A stretch of 64,000 bases of DNA, taken from the NCBI RefSeq assembly GCF_910592395.1, contig NC_088322.1, positions 1,676,001 to 1,740,000 on the forward strand, given 5' to 3'. The notes under the pieces are model-generated. The model worked only from the letters and a program-made list of their open reading frames with translations, searched no databases and was not told where the DNA came from. Positions 1 through 10,447 of the stretch are shown piece by piece. This DNA comes from Lineus longissimus (lineage: Eukaryota > Nemertea > Pilidiophora > Heteronemertea > Lineidae). Numbering within the stretch: the first letter of the stretch is position 1; every line of letters starts with the position of its first letter. The position numbers and the translations under genes are program-made.

Positions 1-411
1 TAGGCTATTCAGCAACTGAGCTATAAGTGTGTGGATACCTAGATACTTGGACAATCTTTTTAGGTATCCAAGTGTCCGGGTGTCCAGGGCCGTATTCACG
101 AAGCACTCTTAGTCAGAGCACGCTCTTGACGTCCTCGTAGGCTATTCAGAAACTGAGCTATAAGTGTGTGGATACCAAGATACTTGGACACTCTTTTTAG
201 GTATCTAAGTGTCCGGGTGTGCATGGCCGTATTCACGAAGCACTCTTAGTCAGAGCACGCTCTTAGCGTCCTCGTGGGCTATTCAGAAACTGAGCTATAA
301 GTGTGTGGATACCTAGATACTTGGACACTCTTTTTAGGTATCTAAGTGTCCGGGTGTGCAGGGCCGTATTCACGAAGCACTCTTAGTCAGAGCACGCTCT
401 TAGCGTCTTCA
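1..411 (+). repeat. 11-monomer (1,507-bp) higher-order repeat, copy 1 block
   Basis: These three monomers recur 1,507 bp (11 x 137) downstream at 1508-1918. Shared rare markers are TCAGCAACTG in the first unit, GATACCAAGATAC in the second (174 and 1681), the unusual CTCTTGRCG before it, and GTGCATGGCC at about 228 and 1735. The similarity ends after the CTTCATAGG junction. Confidence 0.75.
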
Positions 412-1507
412 TAGGCTATTCAGAGACTGAGCTATAAGTGTGTGGATACCTAGATACTTGGACACTCTTCTTAGGTATCTAAGTGTCCGGGTGTCCAGGG
501 CCGTATTCACGAAGCACTCTTAGTCAGAGCACGCTCTTAGCGTCCTCGTAGGCTATTCAGAAACTGAGCTATAAGTGTGTGGATACCTAGATACTTGAAC
601 ACTCTTTTTAGGTATCTAAGTGTCCGGGTGTCCAGGGCCGTATTCACGAAGCACTCTTAGTCAGAGCACGCTCTTAGCGTCCTCGTAGGCTATTCAGCAA
701 CTGAGCTATAAGTGTGTGGATACCTAGATACTTGGACACTCTTTTTAGGTATCCAAGTGTCCGGGTGTCCAGGGCCGTATTCACGAAGCACTCTTAGTCA
801 GAGCACGCTCTTAGCGTCTTCATAGGCTATTCAGAGACTGAGCTATAAGTGTGTGGATACCTAGATACTTGGACACTCTTCTTAGGTATCTAAGTGTCCG
901 GGTGTCCAGGGCCGTATTCACGAAGCACTCTTAGTCAGAGCACGCTCTTAGCGTCCTCGTAGGCTATTCAGAAACTGAGCTATAAGTCTGTGGATACCTA
1001 GATACTTGGACACTCTTTTTAGGTATCCAAGTGTCCGGGTGTCCAGGGCCGTATTCACGAAGCACTCTTAGTCAGAGCACGCTCTTAGCGTCCTCGTAGG
1101 CTATTCAGAAAATGAGCTATAAGTGTGTGGATACCTAGATACTTGGACACTCTTTTTAGGTATCTAAGTGTCCGGGTGTGCAGGGCCGTATTCACGAAGC
1201 ACTCTTAGTCAGAGCACGCTCTTAGCGTCCTCGTAGGCTATTCAGAAACTGAGCTATAAGTGTGTGGATATCTAGATACTTGGACACTCTTTTTAGGTAT
1301 CTAAGTGTCCGGGTGTCCAGGGCCGTATTCACGAAGCACTCTTAGTCAGAGCACGCTCTTAGCGTCCTCGTAGGCTATTCAGAAAATGAGCTATAAGTGT
1401 GTGGATACCTAGATACTTGGACACTCTTTTTAGGTATCTAAGTGTCCAGGTGTCCAGGGCCGTATTCACGAAGCACTCTTAGTCAGAGCACGCTCTTAGC
1501 GTCCTCG

Positions 1508-1918
1508 TAAGCTATTCAGCAACTGAGCTATAAGTGTGTGGATACCTAGATACTTGGACACTCTTTTTAGGTATCCAAGTGTCCGGGTGTCCAGGGCCGT
1601 ATTCACGAAGCACTCTTAGTCAGAGCACGCTCTTGGCGTCCTCGTAGGCTATTCAGAAACTGAGCTATAAGTGTGTGGATACCAAGATACTTGGACACTC
1701 TTTTTAGGTATCTAAGTGTCCGGGTGTGCATGGCCGTATTCACGAAGCACTCTTAGTCAGAGCACGCTCTTAGCGTCCTCGTAGGCTATTCAGAAACTGA
1801 GCTATAAGTGTGTGGATACCTAGATACTTGGACACTCTTTTTAGGTATCTAAGTGTCCGGGTGTGCAGGGCCGTATTCACGAAGCACTCTTAGTCAGAGC
1901 ACGCTCTTAGCGTCTTCA
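1508..1918 (+). repeat. 11-monomer (1,507-bp) higher-order repeat, copy 2 block
   Basis: Partner of 1-411. It carries the same order of rare variants (TCAGCAACTG, CTCTTGGCG, GATACCAAG, GTGCATGGCC). The pair differs at only a few positions. Confidence 0.75.
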
Positions 1919-2877
1919 TAGGCTATTCAGAGACTGAGCTATAAGTGTGTGGATACCTAGATACTTGGACACTCTTTTTAGGTATCTAAGTGTCTGGGTG
2001 TCAAGGGCCGTATTCACGAAACACTCTTAGTCAGAGCACGCTCTTAGCGTCCTCGTAGGCTATTCAGAAACTGAGCTATAAGTGTGTGGATACCTAGATA
2101 CTTGGACACTCTTTTTAGGTATCTAAGTGTCCGGGTATCCAGGGCCGTATTCACGAAGCAGTCGTAGTCAGAGCACGCTCTTAGCGTCCTCGTAGGCTAT
2201 TCAGAAACTGAGCTATAAGTGTGTGGATACCTAGATACTTGGACACTCTTTTTAGGTATCTAAGTGTCCGGGTGTGGAGGGCCGTATTCACGAAGCACTC
2301 TTAGTCAGAGCACGCTCTTAGCGTCTTCGTAGGCTATTCAGAAACTGAGCTATAAGTGAGTGGATACCTAGATACTTGGACACTCTTTTTAGGTATCCAA
2401 GTGTCCGGGTGTCCAGGGCCATATTCACGAAGCACTCTTAGTCAGAGCACGCTCTTAGCGTCCTCGTAGGCTATTCAGCAACTGAGCTATAAGTGTGTGG
2501 ATACCTAGATACTTGGACACTCTTTTTAGGTATCCAAGTGTCCGGGTGTCCAGGGCCGTATTCACGAAGCACTCTTAGTCAGAGCACGATCTTGGCGTCT
2601 TCGTAGGCTATTCAGAAACTGAGCTATAAGTGTGTGGATACCTAGATACTTGGACACTCTTTTTAGGTATCTAAGTGTCCGGGTGTCCAGGGCCGTATTC
2701 ACGAAGCACTCTTAGTCAGAGCACGCTCTTAGCGTCCTCGTAGGCTATTCAGAAACTGAGCTATAAGTGTGTGGATACCTAGATACTTGGACACTCTTTT
2801 TAGGTATCTAAGTGTCCGGATGTGCAGGGCCGTATTCACTAAGCACTCTTAGTCAGAGCACGCTCTTAGCGTCTTCA
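1919..2877 (+). repeat. 7-monomer (959-bp) higher-order repeat, copy 1
   Basis: Starts with the TCAGAGACTG monomer (1929) and has AAGTGAGTGG at about 2355. The next copy repeats both markers 959 bp on. The GTCTGGG plus GTGTCAAGGG monomer (1992) and the GCAGTCGTAG unit (about 2158) recur 1,918 bp on, in copy 3 rather than copy 2, giving a 14-monomer super-period. Confidence 0.8.
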
Positions 2878-3836
2878 TAGGCTATTCAGAGACTGAGCTA
2901 TAAGTGTGTGGATACCTAGATACTTGGACACTCTTTTTAGGTATCTAAGTGTCCGGGTGTCAAGGGCCGTATTCACGAAGCACTCTTAGTCAGAGCACGC
3001 TCTTAGCGTCCTCGTAGGCTATTCAGAAACTGATCTATAAGTGTGTGGATACCTAGATACTTGGACACTCTTTTTAGGTATCTAAGTGTCCGGGTGTCCA
3101 GGGCCGTATTCACGAAGCACTCTTAGTCAGAGCACGCTCTTAGCGTCCTCGTAGGCTATTCAGAAAATGAGCTATAAGCGTGTGGATACCTAGATACTTG
3201 GACACTCTTTTTAGGTATCTAAGTGTCCGGGTGTGCAGGGCCGTATTCACGAAGCACTCTTAGTCAGAGCACGCTCTTAGCGTCTTCGTAGGCTATTCAG
3301 AAACTGAGCTATAAGTGAGTGGATACCTAGATACTTGGACACTCTTTTTAGGTATCCAAGTGTCCGGGTGTCCAGGGCCATATTCACGAAGCACTCTTAG
3401 TCAGAGCACGCTCTTAGTGTCCTCGTAGGCTATTCAGAAACTGAGCTATAAGTGTGTGGATACCTAGATACTTGGACACTCTTTTTAGGTATCTAAGTGT
3501 CCAGGTGTGCAGGGCAGTATTCACGAAGCACTCTTAGTCAGAGCACGCTCTTAGCGTCCTCGTAGGCTATTCAGAAACTTAGCTATAAGTGTGTGGATAC
3601 CTAGATACTTGGACACTCTTTTTAGGTATCTAAGTGACCGGGTGTCAAGGGCCGTAATCACGAAGCACTCTTAGTCAGAGCACGCTCTTAGCGTCCTCGT
3701 AGGCTATTCAGAAACTGAGCTATAAGTGTGTGGATACCTAGATACTTGGACACTCTTTTTAGGTATCTAAGTGTCCGGGTGTGCAGGGCCGTATTCACGA
3801 AGCACTCTTAGTCAGAGCACGCTCTTAGCGTCTTCA
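2878..3836 (+). repeat. 7-monomer (959-bp) higher-order repeat, copy 2
   Basis: TCAGAGACTG at 2888 and AAGTGAGTGG at about 3314, each exactly 959 bp after copy 1. It lacks the GTCTGGG and GCAGTCGTAG variants of copies 1 and 3. Confidence 0.8.
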
Positions 3837-4384
3837 TAGGCTATTCAGAGACTGAGCTATAAGTGTGTGGATACCTAGATACTTGGACACTCTTTTTAGG
3901 TATCTAAGTGTCTGGGTGTCAAGGGCCGTATTCACGAAACACTCTTAGTCAGAGCACGCTCTTAGCGTCCTCGTAGGCTATTCAGAAACTGAGCTATAAG
4001 TGTGTGGATACCTAGATACTTGGACACTCTTTTTAGGTATCTAAGTGTCCGGGTATACAGGGCCGTATTCACGAAGCAGTCGTAGTCAGAGCACGCTCTT
4101 AGCGTCCTCGTAGGCTATTCAGAAACTGAGCTATAAGTGTGTGGATACCTAGATACTTGGACACTCTTTTTAGGTATCTAAGTGTCCGGGTGTGCAGGGC
4201 CGTATTCACGAAGCACTCTTAGTCAGAGCACGCTCTTAGCGTCTTCGTAGGCTATTCAGAAACTGAGCTATAAGTGAGTGGATACCTAGATACTTGGAAA
4301 CTCTTTTTAGGTATCCAAGTGTCCGGGTGTCCAGGGCCATATTCACGAAGCACTCTTAGTCAGAGCACGCTCTTAGCGTCTTCA
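3837..4384 (+). repeat. 7-monomer repeat, copy 3 cut to 4 monomers (548 bp)
   Basis: Carries GTCTGGG (3910) and GCAGTCGTAG (about 4076), 1,918 bp after copy 1, and AAGTGAGTGG (4274). The next TCAGAGACTG comes after 548 bp (4395) instead of 959, so three monomers of the period are missing and a 4-monomer period begins. Confidence 0.75.
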
Positions 4385-4932
4385 TAGGCTATTCAGAGAC
4401 TGAGCTATAAGTGTGTGGATACCTAGATACTTGGACACTCTTTTTAGGTATCTAAGTGTCCGGGTGTCAAGGGCCGTATTCACGAAGCACTTTTAGTCAG
4501 AGTACGCTCTTAGCGTCCTCGTAGGCTATTCAGAAACTGAGCTATAAGTGTGTGGATACCTAGATACTTGGACACTCTTTTTAGGTATCTAAGTGTCCGG
4601 GTGTCCAGGGCCGTATTCACGAAGCACTCGTAGTCAGAGCACGCTCTTAGCGTCCTCGTAGGCTATTCAGAAACTGAGCTATAAGTGTGTGGATACCTAG
4701 ATACTTGGACACTCTTTTTAGGTATCTAAGTGTCCGGGTGTGCAGGGCCGTATTCACGAAGCACTCTTAGTCAGAGCACGCTCTTAGCGTCCTCGTAGGC
4801 TATTCAGAAACTGAGCTATAAGTGAGTGGATACCTAGATACTTGGACACTCTTTTTAGGTATCCAAGTGTCCGGGTGTCCAGGGCCATATTCACGAAGCA
4901 CTCTTAGTCAGAGCACGCTCTTAGTATCCTCG
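4385..4932 (+). repeat. 4-monomer (548-bp) repeat of the preceding block
   Basis: Repeats 3837-4384 at a 548-bp offset: TCAGAGACTG at 4395, GCACTCGTAG at about 4626 and AAGTGAGTGG at about 4821. Confidence 0.7.
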
Positions 4933-5069
4933 TAGGCTATTCAGAAACTGAGCTATAAGTGTGTGGATACCTAGATACTTGGACACTCTTTTTAGGTATC
5001 TAAGTGTCCGGGTGTGCAGGGCCGTATTCACGAAGCACTCTTAGTCAGAGCACGCTCTTAGCGTCCTCG

Positions 5070-6975
5070 TAGGCTATTCAGAAACTTAGCTATAAGTGTG
5101 TGGATACCTAGATACTTGGACATTCTTTTTAGGTATCTAAGTGTCCGGGTGTGCAGGGCCGTATTCACGAAGCACTCTTAGTCAGAGCACGCTCTTAGCG
5201 TCTTCGTAGGCTGTTAAGAAACTGAGCTATAAGTGTGTGGATACCTAGATACTTGGACACTCTACGTGTCCGGGTGTCCAGGGCCGTATTCACGAAGCAC
5301 TCTTAGTCAGAGCACGTTCTTAGCGTCCTCGTAGGCTATTCAGAAACTTAGCTATAAGTGTGTGGATACCTAGATTCTTGGACACTCTTTTTAGGTATCT
5401 AAGTGTCCGGGTGTCCAGGGCCGTATTCACGAAGCACTCTTAGTCAGAGCACGCTCTTAGCGTCTTCGTAGGCTATTCAGAATCTGAGCTATAAGTGTGT
5501 GGATACCTAGATACTTGGACACTCTTTTTAGGTATCTAAGTGTCCGGGTGTCCAGGGCCGTATTCACGAAGCACTCTTAGTCAGAGCACGCTTTTAGCGT
5601 CCTCGTAGGCTATTCAAAAACTGAGCTATAAGTGTGTGGATACCTAGATACTTGGACACTCTTTTTAGGTATCTAAGTGTCCGGGTGTCCAGGACCGTAT
5701 TCACGAAGCACTCTTAGTCAGAGCACGCTCTTAACGTCCTCGTAGGCTATTTAGAAACTGAGCTATAAGTGTGTGGATACCTAGATACTTGGACACTCTT
5801 TTTAGGTATCCAAGTGTCCGGGTGTCCAGGGCCATATTCACGAAGCACTCTTAGTCAGAGCACGCTCTTAGTGTCCTCGTAGGCTATTCAGAAACTGAGC
5901 TATAAGTGTGTGTATACCTAGATACTTGGACACTCTTTTTAGGTATCTAAGTGTCTGGGTGTCCAGGGCCGTATTCACGAAGCACTCTTAGTAAGAACAC
6001 GCTCTTAGCGTCCTCGTAGGCTATTCAGAAACTGAGCTATAAGTGTGTGGATACCTAGATACTTGGACACTCTTTTTAGGTATCTAAGTGTCCGGGTGTG
6101 CAGGGCCGTATTCACGAAGCACTCTTAGTCAGAGCACGCTCTTAGCGTCTTCGTAGGCTATTCAGAAACTGAGCTATAAGTGTGTGGATACCTAGATACT
6201 TGGACACTCTTTTTAGGTATCTAAGTGTCCGGGTGTCCAGGGCCGTATTAACGAAGAACTCTTAGTCAGAGCACGTTCTTAGCGTCCTCGTAGGCTATTC
6301 AGAAACTTAGCTATAAGTGTGTGGATACCTAGATAATCGGACACTCTTTTTAGGTATCTAAGTGTCCGGGTGTCCAGGGCCGTATTCACGAAGCACTCTT
6401 AGTCAGAGCACGCTCTTAGCGTCTTCGTAGGCTATTCAGAAACTGAGCTATAAGTGTGTGGATACCTAGATACTTCGACACTCCTTTTAGGTATCTAAGT
6501 GTCCGGGTGTCCAGGGCCGTATTCACGAAGCACTCTTAGTCAGAGCACGCTCTTAACCTCCTCGTAGGCTATTCAGAGACTGAGCTATAAGTGTGTGGAT
6601 ACCTAGATACTTGGACACTCTTTTTAGGTATATAAGTGTCCGGGTGTCCAGCGCCGTATTCACGAAGCACTCTTAGTCAGAGCACGCTCTTAGCGTACTC
6701 GTAGGTTATTCAGAAACTGAGCTATAAGTGTGTGGATACCTAGATACTTGGACACTCTTTTTAGGTATCTAAGTGTCCGGGTGTCCAGGGCCGTATTCAC
6801 GAAGCACTCTTAGTCAGAGCACGCTCTTAGCGTCCTCGTAGGCTATTCAGAAACTGAGCTATAAGTGTGTGGATACCTAGATACTTGGACACTCTTTTTA
6901 GGTATCTAAGTGTCCGGGTGTGCAGGGCCGTATTCACGAAGAACTCTTAGTCAGAGCACGCTATTAGCGTCCTCG
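5070..6975 (+). repeat. Weak 7-monomer (959-bp) pair at the start of zone B
   Basis: AAACTTAGC (5346 and 6305) and CACGTTCTTAGCG (5313 and 6272) lie 959 bp apart. GTGTGCAGG (5151 and 6098) lies 947 bp apart because a 12-bp deletion falls between. Other positions do not match well, so only part of the two halves (5070-6016 and 6017-6975) is clearly homologous. Confidence 0.5.
5207..5331 (+). repeat. 125-bp monomer with a 12-bp deletion in the hairpin
   Basis: The stretch from T58 to T69 of the monomer is gone at about 5263, leaving TCTACGTGTCC where other units have TCT, the T run, AGGTATCT and AAGTGTCC. The missing segment is flanked by TCT on both sides, which fits slippage between 3-bp repeats, plus one A to C change. 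The loss removes the T5 loop and the first right-arm octamer, so this unit cannot form the full hairpin. The start of the unit is also unusual (CTGTTAAGAA). No other copy of this deletion is seen. Confidence 0.9.
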
Positions 6976-7523
6976 TAGGCTATTCAGAAACTGAGCTATA
7001 AGTGTGTGGATACCTAGATACTTGGACACTCTTTTTAGGTATCTAAGTGTCCTGGTGTCCAGGGCCGTATTCACGAAGCACTCTTAGTCAGAGCACGCTC
7101 TTAGCGTCCTCGTAGGCTATTCAGAAACTGAGCTATAAGTGTGTGGATACCTAGATACTTGGACACTCTTTTTAGGTATCTAAGTGTCCGGGTGTCCAGG
7201 GCCGTATTTACGAAGCACTCTTAGTCAGAGCACGCTCTTAGCGTCCTCGTAGGCTATTCAGAAACTGAGCTATAAGTGTGTGGATACCTAGATACTTGGA
7301 CACTCTTTTTAGGTATCTAAGTGTCCGGGTGTCCAGGGCCGTATTCACGAAGCACTCTTGGTCAGACCACGCTCTTAGCGTCCTCGTAGGCTATTCAGAA
7401 ACTGAGCTATAAGTGTGTGGATACCTAGATACTTGGACACTCTTTTTAGGTGTCTAAGTGTCCGGGTGTCCAGGGCCGTATTCACGAAGCACTCTTAGTC
7501 AGAGCACGCTCTTAGCGTCCTCG
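6976..7523 (+). repeat. 4-monomer (548-bp) repeat, copy 1
   Basis: The order of variants is GTGTCCTGG (7051), GTATTTACG (about 7204), CTTGGTCAG (7357) and AGGTGTCTAAG (about 7448). Copy 2 follows 548 bp later. The same four-monomer order is the core of the six-monomer X block found at 9168, 14284 and 17572. Confidence 0.8.
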
Positions 7524-8071
7524 TAGGCTATTCAGAAACTTAGCTATAAGTGTGTGGATACCTAGATACTTGGACACTCTTTTTAGGTATCTAAGTGTCC
7601 TGGTGTCCAGGGCCGTATTCACGAAGCACTCTTAGTCAGAGCACGCTCTTAGCGTCCTCGTAGGCTATTCAGAAACTGAGCTATAAGTGTGTGGATACCT
7701 AGATACTTGGACACACTTCTTAGGTATCTAAGTGTCCGGGTGTCCAGGGCCGTATTTACGAAGCACTCTTAGTCAGAGCACGCTCTTAGCGTCCTCGTAG
7801 GCTATTCAGAAACTGAGCTATAAGTGTGTGGATACCTAGATACTTGGACACTCTTTTTAGGTATCTAAGTGTCCGGGTGTCCAGGGCCGTATTCACGAAG
7901 CACTCTTGGTCAGAGCACGCTCTTAGCGTCCTCGTAGGCTATTCAGAAACTGAGCTATAAGTGTGTGGATACCTAGATACTTGGACACTCTTTTTAGGTG
8001 TCTAAGTGTCCGGGTGTCCAGGGCCGTATTCACGAAGCACTCTTAGTCAGAGCACGCTCTTAGCGTCCTCG
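7524..8071 (+). repeat. 4-monomer (548-bp) repeat, copy 2
   Basis: GTGTCCTGG at 7599, GTATTTACG at about 7752, CTTGGTCAG at 7905 and AGGTGTCTAAG at about 7996: all four markers sit exactly 548 bp after copy 1. Confidence 0.8.
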
Positions 8072-8345
8072 TAGGCTATTCAGAAACTGAGCTATAAGTG
8101 TGTGGATACCTAGATACTTGGACACTCTTTTTAGGTATCTAAGTGTCCGGGTGTCCAGGGCCGTATTCACGAAGCACTCTTAGTCAGAGCACGCTCTTAG
8201 CGTACTTGTATGTTATTCAGAAACTGAGCTATAAGTGTGTGGATACCTAGATACTTGGACACTCTTTTTAGGTATCTAAGTGTCCGGGTGTCCAGGGCCG
8301 TATTCACGAAGCACTCTTAGTCAGAGCACGCTCTTAGCGTCCTCG

Positions 8346-9167
8346 TAGGCTATTCAGAAACTGAGCTATAAGTGTGTGGATACCTAGATACTTGGACACT
8401 CTTTTTAGGTATCTAAGTGTCCGGGTGTGCAGGGCCGTATTCACGAAGAACTCTTAGTCAGAGCACGCTCTTAGCGTCCTCGTAGGCTATTCAGAAACTG
8501 AGCTATAAGTGTGTGGATACCTAGATACTTGGACACTCTTTTTAGGTATCTAAGTGTCCTGGTGTCCAGGGCCGTATTCACGAAGCACTCTTAGTCAGAG
8601 CACGCTCTTAGCGTCCTCGTAGGCTATTCAGAAACTGAGCTATAAGTGTGTGGATACCTAGATACTTGGACACTCTTTTTAGGTATCTAAGTGTCCGGGT
8701 GTCCAGGGCCGTATTTACGAAGCACTCTTAGTCAGAGCACGCTCTTAGCGTCATCGTAGGCTATTCAGAAACTGAGCTATAAGTGTGTGGATACCTAGAT
8801 ACTTGGACACTCTTTTTAGGTATCTAAGTGTCCGGGTGTCCAGGGCCGTATTCACGAAGCACTCTTAGTCAGAGCACGCTCTTAGCGTCCTTGTAGGTTA
8901 TTCAGAAACTGAGCTATAAGTGTGTGGATACCTAGATACTTGGACACTCTTTTTAGGTATCTAAGTGTCGGGGTGTCCAGCGCCGTATTCACGAAGCACT
9001 CTTAGTCAGAGCACGCTCTTAGCGTACTCGTAGGTTATTCAGAAACTGAGCTATAAGTGTGTGGATACCTAGATACCTGGACACTCTTTTTAGGTATCTA
9101 AGTGTCCGGGTGTCCAGGGCCGTATTCACGAAGCACTCTTAGTCAGAGCACGCTCTTAGCGTCCTCG
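8346..9167 (+). repeat. Six-monomer block Y, copy 1
   Basis: Units in order: GTGCAGGG with GAAGAACTC; GTCCTGG (8558); GTATTTACG with GTCATCGTAGG; a near-consensus unit; TAGGTTATTC with TCCAGYGCCG-type change and GCGTACTCG; TAGGTTATTC with GATACCTGG. The same order occurs at 15106 and 18530. Here Y precedes X, whereas at the later sites it follows X. Confidence 0.75.
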
Positions 9168-9989
9168 TAGGCTATTCAGAAACTGAGCTATAAGTGTGTG
9201 GATACCTAGATACTTGGACACTCTTTTTAGGTATCTAAGTGTCCGGGTGTGCAGGGCCGTATTCACTAAGAACTCTTAGTCAGAGCACGCTCTTAGCGTC
9301 CTCGTAGGCTATTCAGAAACTGAGCTATAAGTGTGTGGATACCTAGATACTTGGACACTCTTTTTAGGTATCTAAGTGTCCTGGTGTCCAGGGCCGTATT
9401 CACGAAGCACTCTTAGTCAGAGCACGCTCTTAGCGTCCTCGTAGGCTATTCAGAAACTGAGCTATAAGTGTGTGGATACCTAGATACTTGGACACTCTTT
9501 TTAGGTATCTAAGTGTCCGGGTGTCCAGGGCTGTATTTACGAAGCACTCTTAGTCAGAGCACGCTCTTAGCGTCCTCGTAGGCTATTCAGAAACTGAGCT
9601 ATAAGTGTGTGGATACCTAGATACTTGGACACTCTTTTTAGGTATCTAAGTGTCCGGGTGTCCAGGGCCGTATTCACGAAGCACTCTTGGTCAGAGCCCG
9701 CTCTTAGCGTCCTCGTAGGCTATTCAGAAACTGAGCTATAAGTGTGTGGATACCTAGATACTTGGACACTCTTTTTAGGTGTCTAAGTGTCCGGGTGTCC
9801 AGGGCCGTATTCACGAAGCACTCTTAGTCAGAGCACGCTCTTAGCGTCCTCGTAGGCTATTCAGAAACTGAGCTATAAGTGTGTGGATACCTAGATACTT
9901 GGACACTCTTTTTAGGTATCTAAGTGTCTGGGTGTCCAGGGCCGTATTCACGAAGCACTCTTAGTCAGAGCACGCTCTTAGCGTACTCG
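9168..9989 (+). repeat. Six-monomer block X, copy 1
   Basis: Units in order: GTGCAGGG with TCACTAAGAACTC (9265); GTCCTGG (9380); GTATTTACG; CTTGGTCAG; AGGTGTCTAAG; GTCTGGG with GCGTACTCG (9926). Copies at 14284 and 17572 match marker for marker. It is followed by one linker monomer, a truncated monomer and the last four units of Y. Confidence 0.8.
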
Positions 9990-10126
9990 TAGGTTATTCA
10001 GAAACTGAGCTATAAGTGTGTGGATACCTAGATACTTGGACACTCTTTTTAGGTATCTAAGTGTCCGGGTGTCCAGGGCCGTATTCACGAAGCACTCTTA
10101 GTCAGAGCACGCTCTTAGCGTCCTCG

Positions 10127-10173
10127 TAGGCTATTCAGAAACTGAGCTATAAGTGTGTGGATACCTAGATACG
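10127..10173 (+). repeat. 47-bp truncated monomer (deletion junction)
   Basis: Only the first 46 bp of a monomer are present (to CTAGATAC), joined to the final G of a unit and then TAGGCTATTC. It is the shortest unit in the window and costs 90 bp of phase. By comparison with the intact X-linker-Y module at 17572-19351, this position should hold Y unit 1, and the next unit (10174) is Y unit 3. The event is therefore best read as a 227-bp deletion that removed the rest of Y1 and nearly all of Y2. The junction offers at most 1 bp of microhomology (C), so it is not a homologous exchange in register. Confidence 0.92.
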
Positions 10174-10447
10174 TAGGCTATTCAGAAACTGATCTATAAG
10201 TGTGTGGATACCTAGATACTTGGACACTCTTTTTAGGTATCTAAGTGTCCGGGTGTCCAGGGCCGTATTTACGAAGCACTCTTAGTCAGAGCACGCTCTT
10301 AGCGTCATCGTAGGCTATTCAGAAACTGAGCTATAAGTGTGTGGATACCTAGATACTTGGACACTCTTTTTAGGTATCTAAGTGTCCGGGTGTCCAGGGC
10401 CGTATTCACGAAGCACTCTTAGTCAGAGCACGCTCTTAGCGTCCTCG

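Larger units (their letters stand above)
1..5069 (+). repeat. Array zone A (37 monomers)
   Basis: All 37 monomers keep the exact 137-bp length. Diagnostic variants are TCAGCAACTG, GTCTTCATAGGC followed by TCAGAGACTG, AAGTGAGTGG, GGTATCCAAG, GTGTCAAGGG and GGCCATATTC. GGTATCCAAG has C69 in place of the majority T and is almost confined to this zone; it gives a better-paired hairpin, so zone A may hold older monomer types. Higher-order repeats here are 11, 7 and 4 monomers long. The right boundary is gradual and set by the loss of these markers. Confidence 0.75.

Noticed and set aside
1-137. True array edge at base 1
   Set aside because: The first base coincides with my monomer phase only because I chose that phase; the variants of the first unit recur at 1508, so the array continues to the left.
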